Shown piece by piece: positions 54,100 to 64,000 of a stretch of 64,000 nt of DNA. The stretch's first letter is position 1, and every line of letters begins with the position of its first letter. Both the position numbers and the translations under genes were made by a program. The notes below the pieces were generated by a model that saw nothing but the letters and a program-made list of their open reading frames with translations, did not search any database and was not told the origin of the DNA. This stretch comes from Schistocerca nitens (lineage: Eukaryota; Arthropoda; Insecta; Orthoptera; Acrididae), in contig NC_064619.1 of assembly GCF_023898315.1 (NCBI RefSeq), positions 347,396,650-347,460,649 on the forward strand. The letters are read 5' to 3'.

Positions 54100-55109
54100 T
54101 CCTGTTGGGAGAACATCCGCAACTGAGCATCATTGGTGATTGAAATTTCATGACAAGATCCCGTCGCAATGAAAAATGCCTTTGTTTTAATGACTGCCAC
54201 TCCAATTCACGTATCATGTCTGTGACACTATCTCCCCTATTTCGCGATAATACAAAACGAGCTGCCCATCTTTGTACTTTTTCGATGTCATCCGTCAGTT
54301 CCACCTGATGTAGATCCCACGTCGCACAGCAGTACTCGAGAATATGGCGGACCAGCGTAGTGTAAGCAGTCTCTTTGGTAGACATGTTGCACCTTCTGAG
54401 TGTTCTGCCAATGAATCGCAGTCTTTGGTTTTCTCTACCCGCAATATTATCTATGTGATCGTTCCAATTTAGGTTAAAAATGGTTCAAATGGCTCTGAGC
54501 ACTATGGGACTTAACTTCTGAGGTCATCAGTCGCCTAGAACTTAGAACTAATTAAACCTAACTAACCTAAGTACTTCACACACATTCATGTCCGAGGCAG
54601 GATTCGAACCTGCGACCGTAGCGGTTGCTCGGTTCCAGACTGTAGCGCCAATTTAGGTTATTTGTAATTGTAATCCCTAAGTATTTAGTTGATTTAGTTG
54701 ATTTGTGTGACTTATAGCGTAATAGAAATTTAGCTGATTTCTTTTAGTACTCATGTGAATAACTTCGCACTTTTCTGTATTCAGGGTCAATTGCCATTTT
54801 TCGCACCGTACAGATATCTAAATCATTTTGCAAGTCGTTTTGATCATCTGATGACTTTACAAGACGGTAAATGACAGCATCATCTGCAAACAATCTAAGA
54901 ATGCTACTCAGATTGTCTCCTACGTCGTTAATATAGATCACGCTGTGCTGTGGTCCCCGAGGGCTGCGTGTATCAGGTGCGGTGTGCTGCGTATGAGCGC
55001 AGAACAGGGAGCAGCCGATGCGAAGGAGGAGGCAAATTGGTAAAGTGGCAAAAGTGCTGCCATCTATTGACGGAGAGGAGAACGCGGGGCTACTAGCTCG
55101 GCAGCTCAC
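54100..55109 (-). pseudogene. CR1-like LINE reverse transcriptase, split by a SINE
   Basis: The minus strand reads YINDVGDNLSSILRLFADDA at about 54930-54860. The F-A-D-D catalytic box is intact. After the SINE it continues with NLNWNDHIDNIAG, AYTTLVRHILEYCCATWDLH and EKVQRWAARFV to about 54085. The order and motifs match the plus-strand copy at 29909-30248 (A-Y-x-T-L-V-R). About ten residues just before Y-I-N-D appear to be deleted (PRGPQHSVIYIN). No endonuclease is seen upstream. Confidence 0.82.
54476..54647 (-). repeat. SINE, 5'-truncated, inside a LINE, with target-site duplication
   Basis: It runs from aaaaatggttcaaatggctc to cggttccagactgtagcg. The outer part of the tRNA-like head is missing; the B box (ggttcgaatcc on its strand) is intact. 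The 12-base duplication CCAATTTAGGTT is present at 54464-54475 and 54648-54659, interrupting the LINE reading frame exactly. Confidence 0.96.
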
Positions 55110-55870
55110 AATTAGAATTTAGTGGTTTACATTTAAAATGATGGAAAAAAATGTATAAAAATACACGAAATAAGTTAAAAGTGCATTATGCATAGTAAAG
55201 GAGCGTATTGAACAGGTCGGTACAGAACTGTGGTAAAACCAAGTGGAAGGTGCGATATAAAATTAATATATAAACAGTAAACAGTATAGGATTAGACATG
55301 TCTAATCCTATACACTACAAGGCATTCGTACTCTCACACTGTGAATGAGATCGCCTGTTGGTTAATGTACAGGGTATGAGGGAAACGGCATCCTAATCGG
55401 CAGCTTAGTGACTTTATTCCATTATCTTGGGGTGACTCTTAATCACTTGAGAATTCCAGGATCGATTTTGAAGAAAGCCACACTGTTTCCTTCTTCTTCG
55501 TTGTTCAACGGTTTTACCATTCATATCCTCTCATTGCTGACTTTGACCTCTTAATTCTACGTAAATATGCATTGTGCTCCGAAGTTCCTCCAACAGAGTT
55601 GCTGAAGTTGCAGGGAACCGAACAGATAACATTTGACATACGGCAAAATGTTTCGTAAAGATGGTATTTCGTGTTACAAAGGAATAAAACCAAACCACAT
55701 ATTTAATTCAAGCAACAAAATGGATACCTTTACGTAGTGCACCATAACAGCTCTTTATAACAACCATCATGTTCGCTACACAAACTGTTTGCATAGTAGG
55801 TACTGATAGTATTTCAAAAACTGAATGACTTAAATAGAAATATTTCTGCCACAGCAGTTTGAGCTTCATC
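55110..55870. other. AT-rich spacer with a perfect palindrome
   Basis: No frame of note. Contains the 30-bp palindrome at 55284-55313. Confidence 0.4.
55284..55313. repeat. Perfect 30-bp palindrome
   Basis: The left half gtataggattagaca is followed directly by its reverse complement tgtctaatcctatac. There is no spacer. Confidence 0.97.
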
Positions 55871-55879
55871 ATCCTTTTG

Positions 55880-55972
55880 TGATTAAATAGGAATCACTGT
55901 TCCACATCCACGAGGATCTCCTCAGCACGGATCTATGGAACGAAAAACTAAACTAATCTAATCTAATCTAGA
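55880..55972 (+). repeat. LINE 3'-end fragment with (AATCT)n tail
   Basis: It reads ccacatccacgaggatctcc, then gatctatggaacga, then ctaatctaatctaatcta. This is a typical layout of a LINE 3' UTR ending in a short tandem tail. No coding part of the element was recognised upstream. Confidence 0.5.
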
Positions 55973-57689
55973 AGAGTCTAACTCCTTGGAGATCAAATTA
56001 TGGGGCCCCTCTTTGAGGTACCCAAGATTCCTGAATGGTGCTTCGGGATAGTATCGTAAGGAAAATGAGAACTGTACTTGATTTCCTTCGGGTTGAAACA
56101 TTTCCTCGCTTATGTTCAGTGCCACACCATCGAAAAACAGTACATGCATTTCTTACAAGCAAAGCTGGGGCCTGTTATCTATATTTTGTACGAGTTGTAG
56201 GATATACATTGCTGTCAAATCAGCACGAAAATAACTGGTTCGCATTTTGACATGAAATGTGATCTCAAATACACGGGAATTTATGTCATGAGACACTGCC
56301 ACAGCCCAAGTAGGGTTGATTTGCCTTAGAAATTGGAGACAGTCAGCACATCATTCGAAGCCAGTACAGAAGTAAACATGCGGCTGGTAATCTGCCAGTT
56401 TCGTGACGTAAACCCTCCGAGTTAAGAACGGTATAATTGGTTCATATCTGCAACGTACCATACACTTTCGCAAGGCCTACTAGGATTTATAGAAACATTC
56501 AGGATGTCTTTCACACTCCGGATTGTCGTGTTGACTGCAAAATTTTGCTTCTCGCAGTCATTGTTCTGTCATGGTAATCCTTTGATGTTTTTGTCAAAAG
56601 AATCAAAAATTATTGGGACAAGAAATGACTTCTCCTCTTACGATTTTGACCTTCGCACCTTTGTTAACGAGTGAGCTGCAGATAACGATTGAATCTGTGA
56701 AGCCGCCCGTTAACAGAAGACAGGTAATGTCAGGTGATCTCGCCAGCTATAATACCACAGTGGGCAGCCTGTCATGCAGGCACACTTCGTCAGAGGCATG
56801 TAAAGTAAGTCGATTTGTTATTGCTTGTGGGACAGTCACAAGCCTTCTCTGGCCACTCAAATCAGCTAGAGCGAACAACACAGGGCTGTTATAAATAGTA
56901 TATTTTGTAGAGCAATATATGGTAAGACATTTATAGTACGAACTTCAGGTGATACAAGGCTGTAAAATTTGTCATCGTCGGCACCGTTATTCAGTAATTC
57001 GTATAAGATTCTTGCATTTTACCAGTAGTTTTTCTCGTCTCTTCCTATCTCTGGCGGATAAAAAACGATAATTTGCTGTATTGTGTGATATAACTGAGGG
57101 AGAATAGCATATCTAGGTCTTGAGGTCCTTCTGCGTCTCGTTTCATAATTAGTCTTATTTCGATTTTAGAAACGGTAAGTCAGAGAGGTAAACAAAGACA
57201 AACAGTTGTTATTGTTGGAATAACATACTGACACCCTCAGCTACTGAATGAAACAACGTTATTCACTACCGATTTCAGTCTATATGGCCATTTCCGTATG
57301 CCTGGATGTCTGCACGAGAGCTACAATAGCAGACACAGTTACCATACAAACAACCATACTATAAAACTATACTCAAAACAGTTGTGGTAAAATACAAAAG
57401 CTGAAATTCATAGCTCTACGCCATTTGTATATCACTGTCACAGTGTGGTTAGAATCCATTAGTACACTTCCGTATATTGAGCACCAATATAGTTATTGTA
57501 CTTACATAGATGTCGACAATTGCTATTACATTAGTGAATAAGTGTACTAGTCATTCTGTATCGTATGTGTAAGGAATATGGTATCTCTAGAGGTTCAAAT
57601 TACTGGCAATCATATTCATTGCATTTCAATACTGTTAACGTGCACGCAGACATGCGCGCTCTAATCTTTCTTTCTTTTACATTCTGAGT
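55973..57689. other. No recognised gene
   Basis: Mixed to AT-rich. Frames at 56035-56250 and 56613-56894 (plus) have no motif. A gatttcagtctatatggcca segment near 57270 resembles the outer ends of small non-autonomous elements but has no visible partner. Confidence 0.35.
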
Positions 57690-57960
57690 CACATAACTGG
57701 CAAACTCTTAATCTCGGAGCAGCACTTACACCCACCGTCCTTAGTTACTGGCTGCATCTATTCCAATCTCTGTCCTCCCCTAAAGTTTTCACCCTCTACA
57801 CATCTTTGTAATACCAAAGGAGCTACTCCCTGACGTCTTAAGACATGTCCTGTTATCCAGTCTCTCGTTCTTGACAGTGTTAGTGACATACATCTTTCCT
57901 CCCGATTCTGGGTGAAACCTTTTTGTTTCCGGTCATTTTACCTTAAGTCAACGCAACACA
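57690..57960 (-). repeat. LINE 3'-region fragment
   Basis: Pyrimidine-rich blocks on the plus strand (gagctactccctgacgtct, gacatgtcctgttatcc, cttgacagtgtt) follow the same order as at 27880-27960. Probably the same decayed LINE family. Confidence 0.45.
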
Positions 57961-58519
57961 TCTCAGATGCTAATATTTCCTTCTTTACCAGTTCTAAATG
58001 TACCAATTTAATGTACTGTAAAGCAAGTGCTGTCTGTATTGCCATTACTATATACTCTTCCAAGTCCCTAATACGAAAACGAGAGTGGTGAACGTAGATG
58101 AGTGAGTATCTAGAGCCAATGTTGTTTTTCAGTAGGTACCTCAGTCTAGTGACTGATTCAGGAATCACATGGAGGAATGGGTACTAGAACTAGGCATTAA
58201 ATGCATTCTCCCCCATTTTCCACAGTTTTTGTCCAATATTAGCTAGTGCTTTGTGCAGCACATTGTAAATATGTCGTGTTTTTCTCTTTTAAATGCTGCA
58301 TAATATACCGAAGATATTTATAATACAGGCTTAACTCTACTTGAGTTACAGAATTTTATGGTTTGTAAAACGCTACGCATATTTAGCTTAAGTTATGTAA
58401 CATGTTAACTATTTATCCGTACTTCGTCATCGTTCACCATCCTCTAATTTGAAACATAAGGTCTTTCATCACGGGACCTGTGATACCTGCAAATCAACTG
58501 GCCTCGGCGGCTAGAAATT
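57961..58519. other. No recognisable gene
   Basis: AT-rich. The 76-codon minus-strand frame at 57938-58168 has no motif, and may belong to the same LINE fragment. Confidence 0.35.
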
Positions 58520-58640
58520 GTGATGTGTGTGTGTGTGTGTGTGTGTGAGCTGCCTTTGCGTGAGTGTGAGTGGCTTTATGTTGTCTAATTCCGACCAAAA
58601 CCTTTTTGGCCGAAAACTTACCTGTTACACAGTTTAATGC
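58520..58640 (+). repeat. (TG)n microsatellite with a repeat-family tail
   Basis: A TG run at 58523-58547 is followed by taattccgaccaaaacct and tttttggccgaaaacttacc. A TG run joined to a 'ttggccgaaa' block is, from memory, a layout common to a dispersed insect repeat. Confidence 0.5.
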
Positions 58641-59478
58641 GAGTGCGAAACCACTTCAGTATAGAGTACAGCAGCGTCGTCACTAGTGATATCTCTGAGC
58701 TGGTAAACGCGGGAGGTTTCTGTCAGCGTGAGGGAGCCGTCAATGGCTGGACGGACGGTCGGACGGACAGGGGGAGGGGTTTCGGAGCGGCGAGGCGTGC
58801 GACAGGCGCGGTTCCTGAGTGCTTCGGGTGTGTCTGCAGCCACAATGCGGATCACTCCGCCTAATGGAACTCTCCGCGGGGTGGCGCCGCTTCCCACCTG
58901 CACCCAAATGGACGCGTCTCCAGTCTCCAGTACACGTGAGCTGCCTGAACGACGGCAATCTGGGCCACGGTTCAGAACGTACCGAATGGAACAGGAGTGT
59001 GCTGCGACATCTCGAAAACATCATATGTTCTTAATGAGAGACACATGTGCAGCTGACCACTGACGAGTACGTAGCTCCACAAAATCTCAGTTTACCACAA
59101 TCATTACTTCCATTCTGCAATACTGAGTTCGTCAAGGTAACTTTTTGCTTGTTTTTTGTCTGATGGAAGAAGGAATGCAAACTACTTAATGATATCCTCA
59201 GTTGCTAGTAATAAAAATGCGATTTTACTCTTCACTAGGCGTTTCACCACACTTTATGGCGAAGCGTCTCAAGTGGCCGAAATACCCACACATTCACATT
59301 TAAACGCGCAACTCTTCACTGACGTTAGAAACAATGATGGCACTTTCTTGCATAAAATGAGTTTTATTACTGGCAGCCTATGTTGCTGTTCCACAACATT
59401 TAGGAAAGATTTTCTGTTAGTGAAGCTGCTCTACTTTCTGTACTATGAACATTTGTCACCATTTTAAAATTACTTGTA
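58641..59478. other. GC-richer then AT-rich, no recognised gene
   Basis: Frames at 58634-58903 (minus), 58728-59063 (plus) and 59156-59467 (plus) overlap or are short and have no motif. A cggacggacggtcgg-type stretch lies at 58748-58770. Confidence 0.35.
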
Positions 59479-61352
59479 ACAGCTTAGATCGCAAGGCAAG
59501 TTTATGAAAAGGTGTCCCGCTTCGATCATCACATGACCATCTTCGGATCTACACCTATAGTCTAAGATAGAGTATAAATTAGAGGAATACATTAAAAGAA
59601 CAGAAAATTAGCTATAAAATTATGACACGTAGATATATCCAAACTGATGGACAATGATTGTGCTTGGAGCAGGAGCAAGAGTTGCAATAACATCAAAAAT
59701 TGAAACAAATTAAACTGTTACATATTCCAATACGATGTTTACTAAAATCACTTCCGTTTCACTTATTTCGTCCAAAATAAACAAATTATTTAAAGAAACT
59801 TATCTGACGGCTTACAAACCACCGAGAAGGGAACTGAAACATACAGTTGGCCAATTTCAAAAATACAAAAATTCTGCCATCTACAAAATGCAGTCCAACT
59901 ACTGCAATAAAAGAATATACGTTCTAGAGAAGAAACTATTGAACTGCACGTAACAATTCATTGTCTGCTTGTCATCTTGATTAAATCAGCACTCTCAATG
60001 TTGCATTTATAGCAAAATGAAAATTTTACACGATGCACCAAATTGGCTACTTTTTAATACGTTAAAGGAAATCTAAATGTATTTATGTTACAAAAACCAA
60101 CCCTGACCTGTTCTTAATGACCACCTAGCTTTTAAAGACAAATATATCGTTATGCTTTTTACCCATCAACTTTAGAATGATTGTTCAGATTTTATAACTG
60201 TACGAATCTATTATATACTCTTCTTCACACTCGTTTTACTCTGAACTATACTGTTGTGCTTTTTTATTTAAATATCTTCAATTTAATTTAATATCTTTAA
60301 TATAAAATTGTTTTCTTACAGCTTAAATGACATCGGTCATAGCACTGGATTTTTAATTTATGTTTCTTTTTCATGATCTTTATTTACTGCTATTCAACAT
60401 TACTCAGTTTCGCTAGTTTATTTCAGAAATTGTGGTGTATTTTTCTTTAATATTTTTTTTTCTTTAGTATCGCTAGCCTCTCATACCACTTTAGTTGCAG
60501 TTTCCTAGAGTATTAGATCTACAGATGTTACTAAAGATCGATATGTACATTAACGGATATGGCTTATTTATATTCTGGGCATGCGTCTATAGGGCGTTAT
60601 CTACTTCATTTACCGATGTTTTGTCTGCTGCAATGGAAAAGACCAAGATGAGGGTCTTCCATCTCCATAGTAAGCAACTGATTCGTACATCTATGGAAGG
60701 ACGTCACCTATTAATATTCACAGCCACCTCTTTGAAAATCCCTCCGATGCTTCATCTTTGGTACAGCGTCCACCATCTCCATGGAAACGAACATCATATC
60801 AGCGCACACTCCGCTGCAGAATAGAAATTTCATTCTATCATCTTAATTATTTTCCAGCACGCCCCTAGAAGGCAACCTATACACAACGAATATGATGTTT
60901 ATTTGTTTCCTTTTTAAATCTCTTAGTATATTTATTTCACAATAGCTACATTAACAAGCTGTTTCTTCTTTATCGTAAAATTATTCTACGTAATTTTAAT
61001 TTTTTATTTTCTAATAAGAGCATCATTTTCTGCATAATTCTCTCAACCCACACTTAAATGGCTAACGCTGACATCATGCTGTCAGCTGTAGGCGGAGTCT
61101 GCAGTATTTAAGAAATAGCTGTACTGCTCTCTTCATCGCTTTACTATCGTCATTCTGCGCTTCGTGTTTCATGCTCAGTCATTGTCAATCAGTATGGCTA
61201 TATCTACGTTTTGTAACTTTACAGCCAATTTTCTTTTAATGTACCCTCAAACGCATATGCTTTATTATGTTGCAGCTGTAGGTCCGAATATGGTCATGTG
61301 TAGATCGAAACCGGTCACCTTTTAATAAACGTGCCTTGTGATCTAGACTATT
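59479..61352. repeat. 1.87-kb region bounded by 79-bp inverted repeats
   Basis: The sequence at 59479-59557 (blocks tagatcgcaaggcaagttta, aaaaggtg, cacatgaccatcttcgga) is the reverse complement, at about 80 percent identity, of 61274-61352 (complement: tagatcacaaggcacgttta, aaaaggtg, cacatgaccatattcgga). Inside is AT-rich sequence without a recognised transposase; frames at 59735-59953 and 60495-60824 have no motif. It may be a non-autonomous DNA element, or two solo copies of one small repeat in opposite orientation. Confidence 0.65.
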
Positions 61353-61974
61353 GTGATTAATTTGAAGATTGTATTTATTGTTTAGGTCTGTTTGGTCACT
61401 TAGCTGCTCTCTGCTGAAAGATTCTAAGATATTCGTCACAGTTAACAGTTCTGGTGATTTTTCTTTTTATGCACTATTACTTTGGGGTATGGCAGTGCTG
61501 TTTTAAATATTCGACGGAAGTCGAGTAGTCGATTTCACACTTGCAAAATCGTGTACTCATCTCCATTTACCAGTTCAAAATATTTTCTATATCATCATCA
61601 TAAATCTGGATGAAAGGCATATGAAAGAAGAAACACATATAGACGTAACTTCGAAATCGTAATGATACTGTTAGTGAAACAGTATTTGGCTATTATCTGA
61701 AACCACGTTTTATTGCCTGGGTTTGCAGAACAGTATGTATTTAAGATGAAACTCATGTTCAACACTACGAATTCCTAATTCTTAATTTATATTTTATAAG
61801 CAAACGTTGTCCCACTCGTTCCAATATTTCATGGTGAATGGTACAGAACTCCAAATTAATTTTGCCTTTGTAAATGATCAGCCGGCCCTTTAACGAAGTT
61901 TTGGAAGATAGTCATGCAAACATAGTTCACAAAGGCTACGAAGGCTTTCCCGGCGTAATAATTGATAATATTCT
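61353..61974. other. AT-rich spacer, no gene
   Basis: Nothing recognised. Confidence 0.4.
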
Positions 61975-63691
61975 TCTCGGGTATGCAGCCGGATCATGAC
62001 GTCTTTATGACACAATATTTCCGCGGTCCAACTGCCCGCCATCTTCAGGTGAGAATGCTGGTGCACGATCTCGCCGGAACTGACTTCCTAGCGCAAGCGG
62101 CGGGCCCTATATAGGCCGCAGAAGACCCACAACGTGTGCGCGAGAAGGTGCCGTAACTGCCCTCTAGCGCAGTAAACATACCGCGCCGCCAGTGGTGGAA
62201 ATAGGCGAAATCGAGATATCGCTGTCAAAAATTAAAAAAAAAAAAAAATTATTCCGACGATCGAAACACAGACCGTTGCTTTTTAATGTCAGATAACACC
62301 GGGTCCCAAGTCTTACTTAAAAGATAACCCTTGTCTCTATTAATAAGATTGTCAGATAAACGAATCTCTATGGATTCTTTTAAAACACAGTCCCAATAGC
62401 GAGATACAGGGGCAACCATTCGTGTCTCGTCATAGAGCATTCTGTGTCCCTCGGTGAGACAGTGCTCCGCCACTGCAGATTTCTCAGGTTGAAGCATCGG
62501 TCCTGAATGGTCTGGATTGTTTGACCAATATAAGCCTTCCCACAGTGGCAAGGGATCTTGTACACACCGGGCTTCCTCAAACCCAAGTCATCCTTTACAG
62601 AGCCAAGGAGCGCTCTAATCTTGGCTGGCGGACGAAAAATACTTTCGATATGGTATCTTTTCAGAATTCTTCCTATCTTCGAGGAAATGCTCCCAGCAAA
62701 ACGCAGAAAAGCCACCGATTTGCAGGTATCTTCTGGTGGTTCAGGCGAAGGTCCAAACTGGAAAGCACGACGGATCTGTTTATCTGTATAGCCATTCTGC
62801 TTGAACACAACCGTAAGATGGTCCACTTCTTGTGTCAAGCTTTCTCCTTCTGAAATGGCATAAGCTCTTCTCGCCAACGTCCGCAGGACCCACGTACGCT
62901 GGAACGATGGGTGACAGCTAGAAGCATGCAGATAACGGTCCGTGTGCGTAGGCTTTCGATGAACACTGTGTCCCAGTGTCCCATCATCCTTTCTGTACAC
63001 CAGAACATCCAGAAACGGAAGCTTTCCATCACTTTCCACCTCCATGGTAAACTTGATGCTGGGATGCAGGGAATTAAAATGATCTAGAAGGCGGTCAAGA
63101 GCTTCTCTCCCATGAGGCCACACCATAAACGTATCGTCAACGTACCTCCAGAAACAGGTTGGTTTTACGGCCGCCGTCTTCAGCGCCATGTCCACAAAAT
63201 CTTCCATAAAAAGATTGGCGAGTATTGGGGACAATGGGCTCCCCTTAACCACTCCGTCAGTCTGTTCAAAATATTTGTCATTGAATAAAAAGTACGTCGA
63301 CGTCAGCACGTGGTGACAAAGCCTGGTTGTTTCCTCATACAGTTTCTTACCAATTAATTGCAAGGTTTCTTCCAGAGGAATCCGGGTAAAAAGAGACACG
63401 ACATCAAAGCTCACAAGTAAATCCGAGGGACTAAGAGACAAGGACTTCAATCTCTGAGTAAACACCATAGAATTGGAAATGTGATGTTCGCATTTACCGA
63501 CGTGAGGGCCAAGAACAGATGCCAAATACTTGGCTATAGGTAGGAGCACCCAAATTACTCACGATCGGACGAAGCGGGACCCCTTTCTTATGAATCTTGG
63601 GTAGACCGTATAATCTCGGTGGCACGGCAGCACCAGGACGAAGTTTTTTCAACGGCTTTGTTCTCAACTTACGATATCCTTTTCTTTTCAT
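61975..63691 (-). mobile_element. Penelope-like element (reverse transcriptase plus GIY-YIG), 5'-truncated
   Basis: The minus strand encodes an RT followed by a GIY-YIG nuclease, the order that defines Penelope-like elements. Beyond the coding region lie an A-run (62230-62247) and a GC-richer stretch with ccatcttcaggtgagaatgc and ctatataggccgcag (61975-62225), probably the 3' UTR or LTR-like end. The coding start is cut at about 63691, where a LINE 3' end abuts. The 61975 boundary is approximate. Confidence 0.88.
62249..63691 (-). pseudogene. Penelope-like RT/GIY-YIG protein, two frameshifts
   Basis: The first piece (63691-63540) reads [20 protein letters not shown], the entry to the Penelope RT. 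After a frame change the 389-codon frame (63549-62380) has LLVSFDVVSLFTRIPLEETL (first catalytic Asp), GVVKGSPLSPILANLFMEDF and FWRYVDDTFMVW (Y-V-D-D, both Asp present). It then gives KPGVYKIPCHCGKAYIGQTI, the GIY-YIG motif as V-Y and Y-I-G, with the Cys pair typical of this class. Near 62490 a second shift leads to LQPEKSAVAEHCLTEGH (the conserved His) and a stop at 62249. Only the two frameshifts and the missing 5' part appear to disable it. Confidence 0.9.
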
Positions 63692-63850
63692 CTACGTCTA
63701 TATCTACATGAATACTCTGCAATTCACAACTAAATGCCTGGCAGAGGTTCATCGAACCACCGTTCCACTCTCGAACAGCGCTCAGGAAAGGGAACACTTA
63801 AACCTCCCTGTGCCAGCTCTGAGTTTTCTTATTCTATTACGATAATTATT
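63692..63850 (-). repeat. CR1-like LINE 3'-end fragment
   Basis: The minus strand reads gtgttccctttcctgagcgc, then aattgcagagtattcatgta, and ends gatatagacgtagatg at 63692. Its ending is the same design as at 30505-30540 (gagtatctatgtagatgta). The coding part is absent. Confidence 0.65.
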
Positions 63851-63854
63851 CAGG

Positions 63855-64000
63855 AATTTCATGGTTAAATGAAGAGGAGAGAGCGGATAGGTGGAAAGAG
63901 TACATTGAAGATTTTATGAACGTGAAGATTTGTCTGATGTTACAGAAGAAGAAACGGGACTCGATTTAGAAGAGACTAGGGATCCAGTATTAGAATTTAA
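63855..64000 (+). pseudogene. LINE ORF2 fragment upstream of RT, runs off the window
   Basis: One plus-strand frame reads LNEEERADRWKEYIEDF, and after a frame change EDLSDVTEEETGLDLEETRD then PVLEF up to the edge. The R-W-x-x-Y-x-E-x-F pattern precedes the RT domain in the LINE group seen at 19913-20463. The rest lies beyond the window. Confidence 0.6.

Noticed and set aside
1..64000. CRISPR arrays, operons, ribosome-binding sites, bacterial terminators
   Set aside because: The window is eukaryotic repeat DNA. No regularly spaced short repeats and no bacterial gene layout are present.

Overview
The window reads as repeat-dense, intergenic nuclear DNA of an animal, most likely an orthopteran insect (grasshopper or locust). 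The organism call is an inference. It rests on ten dispersed copies plus one edge fragment of a tRNA-headed SINE, on several Tc1/mariner, LINE, Penelope-like, Gypsy-like and Maverick-like remnants, and on AT-rich spacers with no compact gene arrangement. I could not recognise any host protein-coding gene, rRNA, true tRNA or CRISPR array. Nearly every open frame with a recognisable family belongs to a mobile element.

Layout. 1-1.7 kb: SINE pieces in unannotated sequence. 1.7-8.0 kb: a long minus-strand LINE (ORF1, endonuclease, reverse transcriptase, all frameshifted), split by an intact Tc1-like transposon at 4.69-6.12 kb whose 340-residue transposase is the only complete transposase in the window. 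8.0-13.9 kb: AT-rich spacer, three short tandem duplications, a possible LTR-element primer-binding site, and an internally deleted mariner-type element (11.94-12.86 kb). 13.9-16.9 kb: a decayed Maverick/Polinton-like (virus-like) element with a phospholipase-A2-like piece and an adenovirus-type protease piece, interrupted by a SINE. 17-31 kb: a zinc-knuckle remnant, SINEs, transposase and LINE tails, a two-copy unclassified repeat, a CpG-rich block and a 1.4-kb Tc1-like element (28.15-29.56 kb).

31.2-34.5 kb: an almost full-length plus-strand LINE with endonuclease and reverse transcriptase, carrying a SINE. 35-40.9 kb: SINEs and a gag-like remnant. 42.7-46.1 kb: a Gypsy-like element (gag-like piece, RNase H, integrase), split by a minus-strand LINE. 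48.2-52.8 kb: a near-perfect palindrome, a second copy of the 1.4-kb Tc1-like element, a foldback mariner derivative (883 bp, two inverted arms) and a decayed 1.7-kb DDE transposon. 52.8-58.2 kb: several minus-strand LINE fragments, one carrying a SINE. 59.5-61.4 kb: a region bounded by about 79-bp inverted repeats. 62.0-63.7 kb: a Penelope-like element with reverse transcriptase and GIY-YIG endonuclease. 63.7-64 kb: two LINE ends.

The elements do not form a pathway. What can be read is an order of insertion: SINEs and DNA transposons sit inside LINEs, LTR elements and the Maverick remnant, so those hosts are older. The SINE copies keep 7-13 bp target-site duplications and some lack their 5' ends, as expected for copying by LINE machinery. 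Coordinates of decayed elements are approximate, and all family calls come from motifs read by eye.
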